Positions 17,520 through 26,725 of a stretch of DNA of 44,556 nt are shown here, piece by piece. Within the stretch, counting starts at the first letter, position 1. The number at the start of each line of letters is the position of its first letter. The position numbers were made by a program, and so were the translations under genes. The notes beneath the pieces were generated by a model. It was not told where the DNA came from and ran no database searches. It saw only the letters and a program-made list of their open reading frames with translations. Source of the stretch: an uncultured Bacilli bacterium (lineage in GTDB: Bacteria; Bacillota_I; Bacilli_A; RF39; UBA660); NCBI GenBank assembly GCA_947624705.1, contig CANQLL010000003.1, positions 1-44,556 on the forward strand, in the 5' to 3' direction.

Positions 17520-18482
17520 TTATTTTTTATATTCTTGACATGCTTTATCTAAAGCATTAATTAATTTATCAATATCTTCTTCTTTATCAGTTCTAACCCC
17601 ACTGGCAAATTTGTGACCTCCCCCGCCATATAAAGAAGCAATTTCATTAATAACTGGACCGCGCGAACGAATATTTACTTTATAAATATTGGTTCTTTCA
17701 TCATAAGTTACAAATAGCCAAACTAAAACTTCTTTAATAAAATTAAAATCATTTATCATGTTAGAAGCTGTGGCATGATCAACATTAAATTCATTAATTA
17801 TTTTATTATCTAATTTAAGATAAGCAAGTCCACTATCTAAAAGGGTTAAATTTTGAGAAAGATAACCATGAAATTTAATTTCATTAATTGGTCTTTCATA
17901 AAGCAAAGGATAATATTTTGTAAAATCTAAATGGGATTTTTGAATTAATTGGGTAATTAATTCAAAAGTCTTAGTTGTTGTATAAGGAAGTAAGAAACGA
18001 TCACTATCCGATACAACTCCTAAGAAAAGATTACGAGCTACTTCTTCTGTTAATCTTAAAGAAGAATTTAAAATAAGTTCAATAATTAATTGACAAGTAG
18101 AAGAAGCAGTTTCATCAACCCATTCAATTTTTCCCATTTTATCTTCATAGGGATGATGATCAATTTTAATTACTTGTTTAAATTTAGCATAATCATCAAC
18201 ATCAACTCGACTAATATTAGGAACATCTAAAACAATTAGAATAGCTTTTTCATAATTTGGTTCACCAATTTTATCAAGTTCACCAAAATATTTAAATTTG
18301 CTAACCGAAGTTCCAACAGCCAAAACTTTCTTATTTTTATAAGTGGCTTTAATAGTATCTCTTAAAGCCGTTTGACTCGCTATCGCATCCGGATCAGGCC
18401 CAATATGGCGAGCAATATAAATTTCATCGGCCATTTTAATGGCTTTAATTATTTTTTTGATTATTGGTTTGATAAAAACCAC
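17520..18482 (-). CDS. nrnA: DHH/DHHA1 bifunctional oligoribonuclease/pAp phosphatase NrnA-like
   Basis: ARHIGPDPDAIASQ, LIVLDVP, KIDHHPYEDKMG, GGGGHKFASG motifs. Confidence 0.9.
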   Translation of the reverse strand: MVFIKPIIKKIIKAIKMADEIYIARHIGPDPDAIASQTALRDTIKATYKNKKVLAVGTSVSKFKYFGELDKIGEPNYEKAILIVLDVPNISRVDVDDYAKFKQVIKIDHHPYEDKMGKIEWVDETASSTCQLIIELILNSSLRLTEEVARNLFLGVVSDSDRFLLPYTTTKTFELITQLIQKSHLDFTKYYPLLYERPINEIKFHGYLSQNLTLLDSGLAYLKLDNKIINEFNVDHATASNMINDFNFIKEVLVWLFVTYDERTNIYKVNIRSRGPVINEIASLYGGGGHKFASGVRTDKEEDIDKLINALDKACQEYKK

Positions 18483-18491
18483 TTCTTTCTA

Positions 18492-19673
18492 TTAATTAAT
18501 TAAATCGTAAGTATCAAGAGCAATCATTAATTCTTCATCAGTTGGCACAACATAAACTGGTATTTTAGAATCATTAGTACTGATTAAGCCAAATTTACCA
18601 AAAGTCTCAGCATTAACTTTACTATCAATCTCGACACCAAGAGAAGCAACTCTTCTAATAATTTCTTCTCTAAACTTAGGACCCTTTTCACCAATTCCAG
18701 CGGTAAAGCAAATGACATCGGCCCCGCCTAAAATATTATTATACATAGCAATATAATTAGCCGTTTTTTGAGCAAAGATATTATAAGCTAAGATAGCTCT
18801 TTTATTTCCTTCATCCATTGCAATTTCAATATCCCGGGCATCACTGGATACTCCACTTACACCAAGTAAACCAGATTTTTTATTAATATCATTCATTACT
18901 TCATCTAGCGTTTTATTTTCTTTAGTCATTATATAAGGAATAATACTAGCATCAAAATCACCAGCTCTAGTTCCCATCATTACACCTGGAGCAGGAGTAA
19001 AGCCCATAGATGTATCTAATACTTTGCCACTATCAATCGCTGCTAAAGATGCTCCACTACCAATATGACAAGAAATAACTTTTAAATTATCTTTCTTTAA
19101 ATATTCACTAATCGTTTTATTAATAAAACGATGAGAAGTTCCGTGAAAACCATATTTTCTAACTCCATATTTTGTATACCATTCATAAGGTAAAGGATAG
19201 ATATAAGCTTCTTCTTCCATAGTTTGATGAAAGGCTGTATCAAATACGCCTATCATTGGCGTATTTGGCATATTTTCCATAAAAGCTCGAACTCCAATTA
19301 AATTGGCTGGATTATGTAAAGGAGCAAGTTCATTAAATGATTCAATGTCAGCAATAATCTCTTCATTTAATAAAACACTTTTACTATACTTATCCGCGCC
19401 ATGAACAATTCGATGTCCTACTCCCTCAATATCTTCTAAAGAATCAACTACTTTATTATTAATTAATTCTTCAATTAAATATTTAACAGCCACAGAATGA
19501 TCTTTTAAAGCAACTTCTTTCTTTATTTTTTCACCATTTACTTTAATACTATAAAAACTATCTTCTATGCCTATTTTTTCAAATAACCCACTTATTAATT
19601 CTTTTTTTTCTGGTAATTCAAATAAAGTAAACTTTAATGATGAACTTCCAGCATTTACTGATAAAATTTTCAT
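18492..19673 (-). CDS. ackA: Acetate kinase
   Basis: MKILSVNAGSSSLKFTLFE, VGHRIVHGADKY, YGFHGTSHRFI, ISCHIGSGASLAAI, FTAGIGEKGPKFR. Confidence 0.97.
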   Translation of the reverse strand: MKILSVNAGSSSLKFTLFELPEKKELISGLFEKIGIEDSFYSIKVNGEKIKKEVALKDHSVAVKYLIEELINNKVVDSLEDIEGVGHRIVHGADKYSKSVLLNEEIIADIESFNELAPLHNPANLIGVRAFMENMPNTPMIGVFDTAFHQTMEEEAYIYPLPYEWYTKYGVRKYGFHGTSHRFINKTISEYLKKDNLKVISCHIGSGASLAAIDSGKVLDTSMGFTPAPGVMMGTRAGDFDASIIPYIMTKENKTLDEVMNDINKKSGLLGVSGVSSDARDIEIAMDEGNKRAILAYNIFAQKTANYIAMYNNILGGADVICFTAGIGEKGPKFREEIIRRVASLGVEIDSKVNAETFGKFGLISTNDSKIPVYVVPTDEELMIALDTYDLIN

Positions 19674-19699
19674 TTTTCCACCTCACTTCTAATTATACA

Positions 19700-19728
19700 A
19701 AAAAAAAGATAATTACGCTATCTTTTTG
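19700..19728 (-). terminator. Terminator of the 64-aa ORF
   Basis: AAAAAGATA-attacgc-TATCTTTTT inverted repeat with T-tract on minus strand. Confidence 0.6.
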
Positions 19729-19912
19729 TATTAATAAAATTCTTATTTACAGCTATTTTAGGCTTTAAAAATAAATTATCTTCATTAAAAGTTCTTTTAG
19801 AATTACTGGTAAAATTATAACCATATTCATTAACTAATTCAAAACGATTTCTTTCAATTTCATCTTGAAAATCTAAAGCCGATTGTTTGTAATGATAATC
19901 AACATATTTCAT
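19718..19912 (-). CDS. Small hypothetical protein
   Basis: 64-aa ORF followed by terminator hairpin. Confidence 0.4.
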   Translation of the reverse strand: MKYVDYHYKQSALDFQDEIERNRFELVNEYGYNFTSNSKRTFNEDNLFLKPKIAVNKNFINTKR

Positions 19913-19979
19913 AAATCTTCACCTACTATTAGCTTGTATAATTTTTTAAAAATTATACAGAATATTAATGGTGATAGAA

Positions 19980-20156
19980 ATGCAAAAAGAAGATCCATAC
20001 TATAACAAACAAATTGCTTGTAGTGTTCACAATTGTCATTTTAATGATTGTGATAATGAAGAATGTACTTTATCTAAAATTAAAATATGTAATATGAATG
20101 AAACAGATAAAAAACAAGCAACTATGTGTGATAGTTTTGAAAAAAGATGCGATTAG
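19980..20156 (+). CDS. DUF1540-like Cys-rich small protein
   Basis: QIACSVHNCHFND.DNEECTLSKIKICN...ATMCDSFEKR; ATG at 19980 after GGTGAT RBS. Confidence 0.6.
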   Translation: MQKEDPYYNKQIACSVHNCHFNDCDNEECTLSKIKICNMNETDKKQATMCDSFEKRCD

Positions 20157-20164
20157 GCATCTTT

Positions 20165-21352
20165 TTACAATATATCTTCATAATTTTTTTGATAATCACT
20201 TGTTATTTTAATTACTTCGTGATTCTTAAGAGCTTTTTTAATTAAAGTTTCATAATCAATTAATTTTTCATATTCTATACATTTAGTTAATTCAGGATTA
20301 ATAACCGGATGTTTAGGCACAAAGATAGTACAACAATCTTCAAAAGGTAAAATACTTGTTTCATAAGTAGCAATTTCTCTGGCTATTTTAATTATTTCGA
20401 CTTTATCAAAACAAGCAACAGGACGAATGACCGGTAATTTAACTACTTCATTAATTACACTCATACTTGTTAAAGTTTGCGAAGCAACTTGGCCAATTGA
20501 TTCCCCATTAACTAAGACTTTAGCTTTAATATCATGAGCAATGGCCTCACTTATTCGATACATCATCCTGCGCATTATAGTGATTAAATATTCATGAGGA
20601 ATATTTTTATAAATTTCTTCTTGAATTTCGGTAAAATTAATCACATGCAATTTTAAATTATTATTATATAAACTTAATTTTTTGGCTAGTTCAATAACTT
20701 TATTTTTAGCTTCTTGACTTGTATGGGGAGGACTTTCAAAATAAACAGCTTCTAACTTTACTCCTCTTTTAATACTTAAATAACCAGCGACTGGTGAGTC
20801 TATTCCACCACTTAACATTAATAAACCTTTTCCTAAAACTCCTACGGGATAACCACCCTTTCCTTTAAAAGTTTCAAAATAAAGATATGTTGCTTCTTTT
20901 CTTAATTCAATATTAATTATTTTTTCGGGATGATGAATATCAACTTTAATCTTAGGAATATTTTTAAGTAATATTCCCCCAATTTTAGCACTAACTTCCA
21001 TACTAGTTAAAGGATAACTTTTATTACTTCTTTTGGTTATAACTTTAAATGTTTGAAATTCATAATCTTTAATTAAATCTAATAAATTAGTAGCCATACT
21101 ATTAATTGTATTATCAGCAAACTCATAAGCAATAACTATTTCATGAATACCAAATACATTTTGTAATTTATGAACAATTAAATCAAAATTATCATGAGGA
21201 ATAACAAACATTCTTCCTTTATCAAATTTAATTTCATAATCTAAATTATCTAAAGTAATAACAATATTTTCTTTTAAAGTATTTAAAAATAAACCAATAT
21301 TTCCTTTTTTTGTTGATAATTCACCATATTTAAGCATAATTAATTTTTGCAT
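20165..21352 (-). CDS. thiI: tRNA 4-thiouridine synthetase ThiI (ORF track extends to 21412; likely start MQKLIMLKYGELSTKKGN at 21352)
   Basis: LKYGELSTKKGNIGLF, GKGLLMLSGGIDSPVAGYLSIKRG PP-loop, PFEDCCTIFVPKHP. Confidence 0.93.
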   Translation of the reverse strand: MQKLIMLKYGELSTKKGNIGLFLNTLKENIVITLDNLDYEIKFDKGRMFVIPHDNFDLIVHKLQNVFGIHEIVIAYEFADNTINSMATNLLDLIKDYEFQTFKVITKRSNKSYPLTSMEVSAKIGGILLKNIPKIKVDIHHPEKIINIELRKEATYLYFETFKGKGGYPVGVLGKGLLMLSGGIDSPVAGYLSIKRGVKLEAVYFESPPHTSQEAKNKVIELAKKLSLYNNNLKLHVINFTEIQEEIYKNIPHEYLITIMRRMMYRISEAIAHDIKAKVLVNGESIGQVASQTLTSMSVINEVVKLPVIRPVACFDKVEIIKIAREIATYETSILPFEDCCTIFVPKHPVINPELTKCIEYEKLIDYETLIKKALKNHEVIKITSDYQKNYEDIL

Positions 21353-21399
21353 GGGGGTTTCTTCCTCTCTAAATCGCAATATAATTTTATAATAAATCT

Positions 21400-21452
21400 T
21401 TTCTAACGTCAAACTTGTGAATCTTTTCTAACGTCATTTCTAACGTCAAACT
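21400..21452. repeat. Three copies of TTTCTAACGTCA between thiI and 180-aa gene
   Basis: Copies at 21400, 21425 and 21437; first and third extend to TTTCTAACGTCAAACT. Confidence 0.85.
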
Positions 21453-21453
21453 A

Positions 21454-21481
21454 TTGACTTTCAGATAAATTAAGTTATAAT
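21454..21481 (+). promoter_or_regulatory. Sigma-A-like promoter for the 180-aa gene
   Basis: TTGACT - 16 nt - TATAAT, directly downstream of the 12-bp repeats. Confidence 0.65.
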
Positions 21482-21501
21482 AAAAACCATTAAAGATTGA
21501 A

Positions 21502-22044
21502 TTGATAAATGTTTTTGAAGACAACTCCAATGTAGGTATATTTTATTTAAGTGACGAAGAAAGAGGAAAAATAATATCCGAAATAAAAAGTTATATTCAT
21601 AAAGGGTTTGATCCTAAAATATTAATTGCTCAATGTGAACATAAAATAATTGCTTTAAATGATAGTAAATTGTCTTACTTTTTTGCCAAAAATGTAAAAG
21701 GAGCACATGTAGATCTTCATTTAAATATTGCTATTGCTGATAAAGATTATGATATTTTATTTAAATTTGCCCAAAATATTCCTGGAGTTAATGTTGATGC
21801 TATAGGTGAAATTTTAGTAAATTCTTTCAATACTAAACTCTTAGAACTTTTTGTTGAAAAGTGTCATCCAACTAAATCATATGAGTATTATAAAGATAAA
21901 ATACATAAATTATATTATAAGGAATATGATAAACTACAAGATTTGCAATTAAATGAACTATCTGCGGCTCAACGACAAGAAATTAAATTATATAAGATTA
22001 ATGATAGTATTAAAAGAACAAACTTTTTAAAATATATTAAATAA
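21502..22044 (+). CDS. Hypothetical helical-repeat protein (FAxNVxGAxVD repeats)
   Basis: Two repeats LSYFFAKNVKGAHVDLHLNIAI / LFKFAQNIPGVNVDAIGEIL; TTG start assumed. Confidence 0.55.
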   Translation: MINVFEDNSNVGIFYLSDEERGKIISEIKSYIHKGFDPKILIAQCEHKIIALNDSKLSYFFAKNVKGAHVDLHLNIAIADKDYDILFKFAQNIPGVNVDAIGEILVNSFNTKLLELFVEKCHPTKSYEYYKDKIHKLYYKEYDKLQDLQLNELSAAQRQEIKLYKINDSIKRTNFLKYIK

Positions 22045-22082
22045 AGTTTTTATATAAATTTATTTTAGACTAGCATAAAATA

Positions 22083-22235
22083 TTGTCTAAAATTAAAATA
22101 TATGGTATAGTGAATATGCAAAGGAAATTTGCATAAAATAAAAAGGAACAAATTCAACAATGTCGTGTTAGTTGTTGCCAAAGTATAATTTTGTGAAGTC
22201 ATCTAAATCATTGCTGAGTTAGATGATTTCTTATT
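22083..22235 (+). ncRNA. Candidate structured small RNA with own promoter and terminator-like hairpin
   Basis: TTGTCT-17 nt-TATAGT; hairpins 22116-22134 (ATGCAAA-GGAAA-TTTGCAT), 22155-22177 (CAACAA/TTGTTG), 22195-22230 (GAAGTCATCTAA/TTAGATGATTTC). Confidence 0.4.
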
Positions 22236-22357
22236 TATATTAAATTTTTAATAATATTAATAAGATACTTAATAAAAAAAGGTGAACTTTTTTTAGAAGA
22301 CAATGAATAATATTGCATTATTCCCAAAATTTAGTGTATAATTAAATTGGTGATAAT

Positions 22358-22675
22358 ATGAATTCTATTTGGCAATATGTTATTATTGGAATTGTTTTAA
22401 TTATTATAGCTTTAATTGTCGTTAAAATTAATAAAAAAGATTTTGGAGTAGAAATAAATAAATTAATTCAATATCTTGGTGGTAAAGATAATATTATTAA
22501 TTGTGAATGTAATATGTCGCGTTTTAAAGTAATCTTAAAAGATGTCAGTAAAGCTGATAAAGATGGAATTCAAAAACTTGGAGCCAAAGGAATTGTCGAA
22601 GTTGATAATCAATTAAAAATAATCTTTGGCAAAAATGCTAAAGCCTTAAAAAGATATATTGAAGATTTATTGTAA
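22358..22675 (+). CDS. Membrane-anchored PTS EIIB-like domain protein
   Basis: N-terminal TM; LGGKDNIINCECNMSRFKVILKDVSKADKDGIQKLGAKGIVEVDNQLKIIFG matches the glucose-family EIIB pattern. Confidence 0.8.
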   Translation: MNSIWQYVIIGIVLIIIALIVVKINKKDFGVEINKLIQYLGGKDNIINCECNMSRFKVILKDVSKADKDGIQKLGAKGIVEVDNQLKIIFGKNAKALKRYIEDLL

Positions 22676-22702
22676 AAGTAAATCTTTTTTAGTGGTGATG
22701 TT

Positions 22703-23782
22703 ATGCAAATATATTTAAATTCTATTATTTGGGCTTTAGTCCTATTTCCTTTATTAGTTTTAATTTTATGTATTCCCTATATGATTATAGAATACCATAA
22801 ATATGGCGCTATAACTAAAAAGAAATTCTTTATTATGTTTTCCTTTATTTTTTATTTATTATGTGTTTATTTTTTAGTAATTTTACCTCTTCCTAAAATA
22901 AAAGATGTTGCTTTATATCGAGGAAAATGGTATAACTTAAAACTTTTTGATTTTATTAAAGAAATTCAAGGTAGTTCATCTTTTATTTTAACTAAACCTT
23001 CTACTTATATTTCTTTATTTACGACTAATCGGATTGTTGAACCAATATCAAATATTGTTTTAATGATTCCTTTTGGTATTTATTTAAGATATTATTTTAA
23101 AAAAGGTTGGTTTACAACTATTATTTATACACTTCTATTTTCTTTATTTTTAGAAATAACCCAATTAACCGGTTTATATTATATTTATCCTCGTCCCTAC
23201 CGTATGTTTGATGTTAATGATTTATTAACAAACACCATAGGTGGTTTAATTGGTTTTATAATAACCCCAATCTTTTCTAATCTTTTACCAACTGTCTTAG
23301 AATTAGATGAAGAAGTATTAAGAAAAGGAAAAAAAGTTTCTTTTTCGCGAAGAACTATTGGTTATTTAATAGATATCTTTTTAATTAATTTAATTCTTTT
23401 ACTTTTAAAAAATCACTTAAATTATTTAATTATTTTAATTGTTATAATTAGTTATTTTATTTTCAATAATTTAATTTTTAAAGGAAAAACTATAGGAAAA
23501 ATGGTAGTTAATATTAAAATTAAACAAAAAAGTTATTTAAAATATATATTAAGAAGTATTTTATTTGAAGGATTGTTTATGCATAATTATTTAGTTTTAC
23601 TAATCTTTAAAGTTCCATCTTTAATTGCTATTTTAATTCAAATAGCTTGTTACTTCTTTTTAATATTTAATATAATTTGTGAAAAATATTATGGACGTAA
23701 TAGTTTAGTAATTGATAAAATATTAAAATTAGAAATTGTAGATACAATTAAACATGAAGAAACTTATATTATTAGATTATAA
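22703..23782 (+). CDS. VanZ-like family protein fused to C-terminal RDD domain
   Basis: N-terminal multi-TM with NIVLMIPFGIYLRYYF...FSLFLEITQL (VanZ) and SFSRRTIGYLIDIFLIN...FKGKTIGKMVVNIKI (RDD). Confidence 0.8.
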   Translation: MQIYLNSIIWALVLFPLLVLILCIPYMIIEYHKYGAITKKKFFIMFSFIFYLLCVYFLVILPLPKIKDVALYRGKWYNLKLFDFIKEIQGSSSFILTKPSTYISLFTTNRIVEPISNIVLMIPFGIYLRYYFKKGWFTTIIYTLLFSLFLEITQLTGLYYIYPRPYRMFDVNDLLTNTIGGLIGFIITPIFSNLLPTVLELDEEVLRKGKKVSFSRRTIGYLIDIFLINLILLLLKNHLNYLIILIVIISYFIFNNLIFKGKTIGKMVVNIKIKQKSYLKYILRSILFEGLFMHNYLVLLIFKVPSLIAILIQIACYFFLIFNIICEKYYGRNSLVIDKILKLEIVDTIKHEETYIIRL

Positions 23783-23847
23783 TTAATGACACTCTTTTAT
23801 TAATTTCACATAAATTATTAGTGAGAATACATGAAAGGGTGAATAAT

Positions 23848-24312
23848 ATGTGTAATAATAATTCAACATCTAATCAAGGTAATTGCATTGCCGATATCTT
23901 AAATGTAATATTAATTCTTCAACAAAATGCAAGTCCTGAAAATTGTTTAGATTCTTGTGATCGACCAATGCTTGGAGGCGGGCCTAATTGTTTAATATGT
24001 AACACTCGTCCTGTAATGCTTTATACATGCTGCGGCAATGGGGTGCCTTGGACAATGCCAGTTTGTAAAGATACTTCAATAACTTGTTCAAATCCACAAG
24101 CTAGTGATAATGGTAATAATTGTTGCTCTTGTGTGTTTAGGGTTGAAAAGATAGATGGAAATTGTGCAACATTTAGAGTTTTAGCTGATAATCCCGAACC
24201 AAGTTGCTGTAACTCTATGCCATATATAGCAACAAATTCATTCTTCACAATGAACCTAAGCTGTGTATGTTGCATTAAATGTTTAAGTGATACAACTGTT
24301 GATTGTGTTTAA
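23848..24312 (+). CDS. Cys-rich spore coat CotY/CotZ-like protein
   Basis: CIADILNVILILQQNA...C..CDRPMLG...CNTRPVMLYTCCGNGVPW...F.MNLSCVCCIKCL; ATG at 23848 after AAAGGGTG. Confidence 0.7.
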   Translation: MCNNNSTSNQGNCIADILNVILILQQNASPENCLDSCDRPMLGGGPNCLICNTRPVMLYTCCGNGVPWTMPVCKDTSITCSNPQASDNGNNCCSCVFRVEKIDGNCATFRVLADNPEPSCCNSMPYIATNSFFTMNLSCVCCIKCLSDTTVDCV

Positions 24313-24320
24313 GAAGATAT

Positions 24321-24352
24321 AAAAAAATATGATCACCAAATCATATTTTTTT
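24321..24352. terminator. Bidirectional terminator between cotZ-like and nth
   Basis: AAAAAAATATGA-tcaccaaa-TCATATTTTTTT. Confidence 0.75.
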
Positions 24353-24970
24353 CTTTTTAAAATATTTACATTCTTTTTGAAGTAGACAATCTTGACATAA
24401 AGGATTTTTACTTTTACAAGTATAACGACCAAATAAAACCATTTGATGATGAGTTCTACTCCATTTATCTCTAGGCACCTTGCGCATGAGTTTTTGTTCA
24501 ACAACAAGGACATTATCATTTTCTTTAGCTAAACCTAATCTTTTAGCTACTCTTTCCACATGGGTATCAACAGCAATAGCGGGGACATCATAGATATTAG
24601 CCAGAACTACATTACAAGTCTTACGCCCTACCCCAGGTAAATTTTCTAAATATTTTCGATTGTTAGGAACTTTTCCCTTAAAATCTTTAACTAAAGCTTG
24701 CGCAATATTAATAATATATTCACTTTTTTTCGTATAAGTTCCTACTGGTCTAATTATTTCTTCTACATCTTTTTTAGAAGCTTTACTTAAAGAGAAAATA
24801 TCATATTTGCTAAATAATTCTTTAGTTACCATATTAACTCTAGCGTCAGTACATTGAGCTGATAAGACTGTTGCTATTAAAAGTTCATAATCTTTGCTAT
24901 AATTTAATTCACAACGGGGATTAGGAACCATAATATCCAATTTTTCTAAAATATTATATTTCATCATCAT
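24341..24970 (-). CDS. nth: Endonuclease III
   Basis: LIATVLSAQCTDARVN, LPGVGRKTCNVVLANIYDVPAIAVDTHVERVAKRLG, C-x6-C-x2-C-x5-C cluster. Confidence 0.95.
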   Translation of the reverse strand: MMMKYNILEKLDIMVPNPRCELNYSKDYELLIATVLSAQCTDARVNMVTKELFSKYDIFSLSKASKKDVEEIIRPVGTYTKKSEYIINIAQALVKDFKGKVPNNRKYLENLPGVGRKTCNVVLANIYDVPAIAVDTHVERVAKRLGLAKENDNVLVVEQKLMRKVPRDKWSRTHHQMVLFGRYTCKSKNPLCQDCLLQKECKYFKKKKI

Positions 24971-25607
24971 CTAACCAATCATAATCAAATAATTCTTTTT
25001 CTTCTTTTGGTTTATCATTTTTATTCATTAAATGTTTATTAACATCATCCATTGTTTTAAATCCCTTTTTCCCCCACTCATAAATTATTTTATCAATATA
25101 GCGAAAATTTCTAACGCCATTATAGATTGCTTCTTTTAAAGCGCCTAAAATTAACTCTTCACTAATATTATTTTCTAACCAGGCATTAACTATTTCATAT
25201 TCTATAGGAGAAAGTTGCCGATCAAATTCTTTTTCAAAAATATCAAAGATATTTTCTTTCCTACTTTTTTTATTTTCTTCTTTAACCTCACTGGTTAAAG
25301 AAGCATATAATAAATCTAAAGATATAGTTTCACTAATTTTCCCATTATCTAAAGTTTTAACTTCCATTTTAATTAATTGTTTATTCATTAAATTATTAAA
25401 AGCGTCTAAAATTTCTTTTTCATTTAAACCTAATTTTTGTTCAATATCTTTTAAATTAAATATTTTTTCATCTTCATTATAAAAATATATTATTAGTAAA
25501 AATTCATTTAAATTTAAATTATGTTTTAATAACTCTTTAATTATTATAGCTGAAATTACATAGTGTTTAGTATTAAACATATTTTTATAATCTAACATTT
25601 TAACCAC
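24954..25607 (-). CDS. dnaD: DnaD-like replication initiation protein
   Basis: IFDIFEKEFDRQLSPIEYEIVNAWLENNISEELILGALKEAIYNGVRNFRYIDKIIYEWGKKG. Confidence 0.9.
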   Translation of the reverse strand: MVKMLDYKNMFNTKHYVISAIIIKELLKHNLNLNEFLLIIYFYNEDEKIFNLKDIEQKLGLNEKEILDAFNNLMNKQLIKMEVKTLDNGKISETISLDLLYASLTSEVKEENKKSRKENIFDIFEKEFDRQLSPIEYEIVNAWLENNISEELILGALKEAIYNGVRNFRYIDKIIYEWGKKGFKTMDDVNKHLMNKNDKPKEEKELFDYDWLDDDEI

Positions 25608-26692
25608 ATTCCTTTATTATCAGTTATATATTTAATTAAAATTTCTTTTTCATTAGTAATTTTTTTATTTAAAATTAAAATAATTAAGCTATCCGTTATA
25701 TTTTTAATTATTTTAGATGGTTTAATCTTTAAAGCTTTTTGAATATCATCACCATCTATAGCCAGTTCACTCGCTCTTTTTATGGGCATTTCATTATATA
25801 TTTCATTTATTTTTTTAGAATCTAAGCCTAATATTTTTCCAGAAATTATACAAATATATAAACCATATTTAAATAAAATTCCATAATCTATTTTTCCATA
25901 ATTTACTACTTCTTTAATAGCTTCACAATTTTGTTTTTCTTCTTTAGTTAAAGGAAAATCATCAGGTAAATTAAGTTGAGCAAACATAGCATTAATATCA
26001 TCAACGTATTTTAATTTAGAATAAGATATTTTTAAAATATCTAAAATTTGTAATTCTTTTAAATAATTAAATCCTTCTACAGCATTAGGAGAAATTAACA
26101 TTTTGGTTATTTCTTCTTTTTTACGAGTACCAGAAATATTTTGAATATCTTCTTTATGAACATGAATATATTTAATTATTTCACTATCTATTATTAAATT
26201 ATGCGTTATTTTTAATCTTAAAGCTCTTAACATTCTTAAAGGATCTTCTTGAAATTTCGCATTAATATCACCAATAACTCTGATTGTTTTATTTTGCAAA
26301 TCTTCTAAACCATTAACTTTATCTATAATATGGCCATTTATATCCATATATAAAGCATTAATTGTAAAATCTCTTCTTTTTATATCAGGATATAAATCAT
26401 TAATATATTCTATTTTCGTTGGTTTGCCATGTTCGTATTTTAATTCTTTTCGATAAGTATTAATATCAATCGAATATTTATTAATATTTAATTTTAAAGA
26501 ACCATAACAAGATGTTTTAAAATCATCATCAGCAAATATTTGCATTAAATCTTTAGGTAAAGCATTAGTACAAATATCAACATCATTAGTCTCGCGATTT
26601 AAAATAAAATCGCGCACATAGCCACCTACAATATAGGCTTGATAACCAGCATCTATTATTTTTTGTAAAATTTTTTTTATGTCTTCTGTCAT
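25592..26692 (-). CDS. cca: CCA tRNA nucleotidyltransferase / poly(A) polymerase family
   Basis: AYIVGGYVRDFILNRETNDVDICTNALP, RRDFTINALYMD, DPLRMLRALR. Confidence 0.93.
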   Translation of the reverse strand: MTEDIKKILQKIIDAGYQAYIVGGYVRDFILNRETNDVDICTNALPKDLMQIFADDDFKTSCYGSLKLNINKYSIDINTYRKELKYEHGKPTKIEYINDLYPDIKRRDFTINALYMDINGHIIDKVNGLEDLQNKTIRVIGDINAKFQEDPLRMLRALRLKITHNLIIDSEIIKYIHVHKEDIQNISGTRKKEEITKMLISPNAVEGFNYLKELQILDILKISYSKLKYVDDINAMFAQLNLPDDFPLTKEEKQNCEAIKEVVNYGKIDYGILFKYGLYICIISGKILGLDSKKINEIYNEMPIKRASELAIDGDDIQKALKIKPSKIIKNITDSLIILILNKKITNEKEILIKYITDNKGMWLKC

Positions 26693-26725
26693 TATTGTCG
26701 AGTATATCTCCCTTTCTTTTTTAGC

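Noticed and set aside
24021-24275. - strand ORF opposite the Cys-rich coat protein
   Set aside because: Antisense shadow; the sense strand has coat-family Cys motifs and an RBS.
24283-24519. - strand 78-aa ORF
   Set aside because: Out-of-frame overlap with the 3' end of nth.
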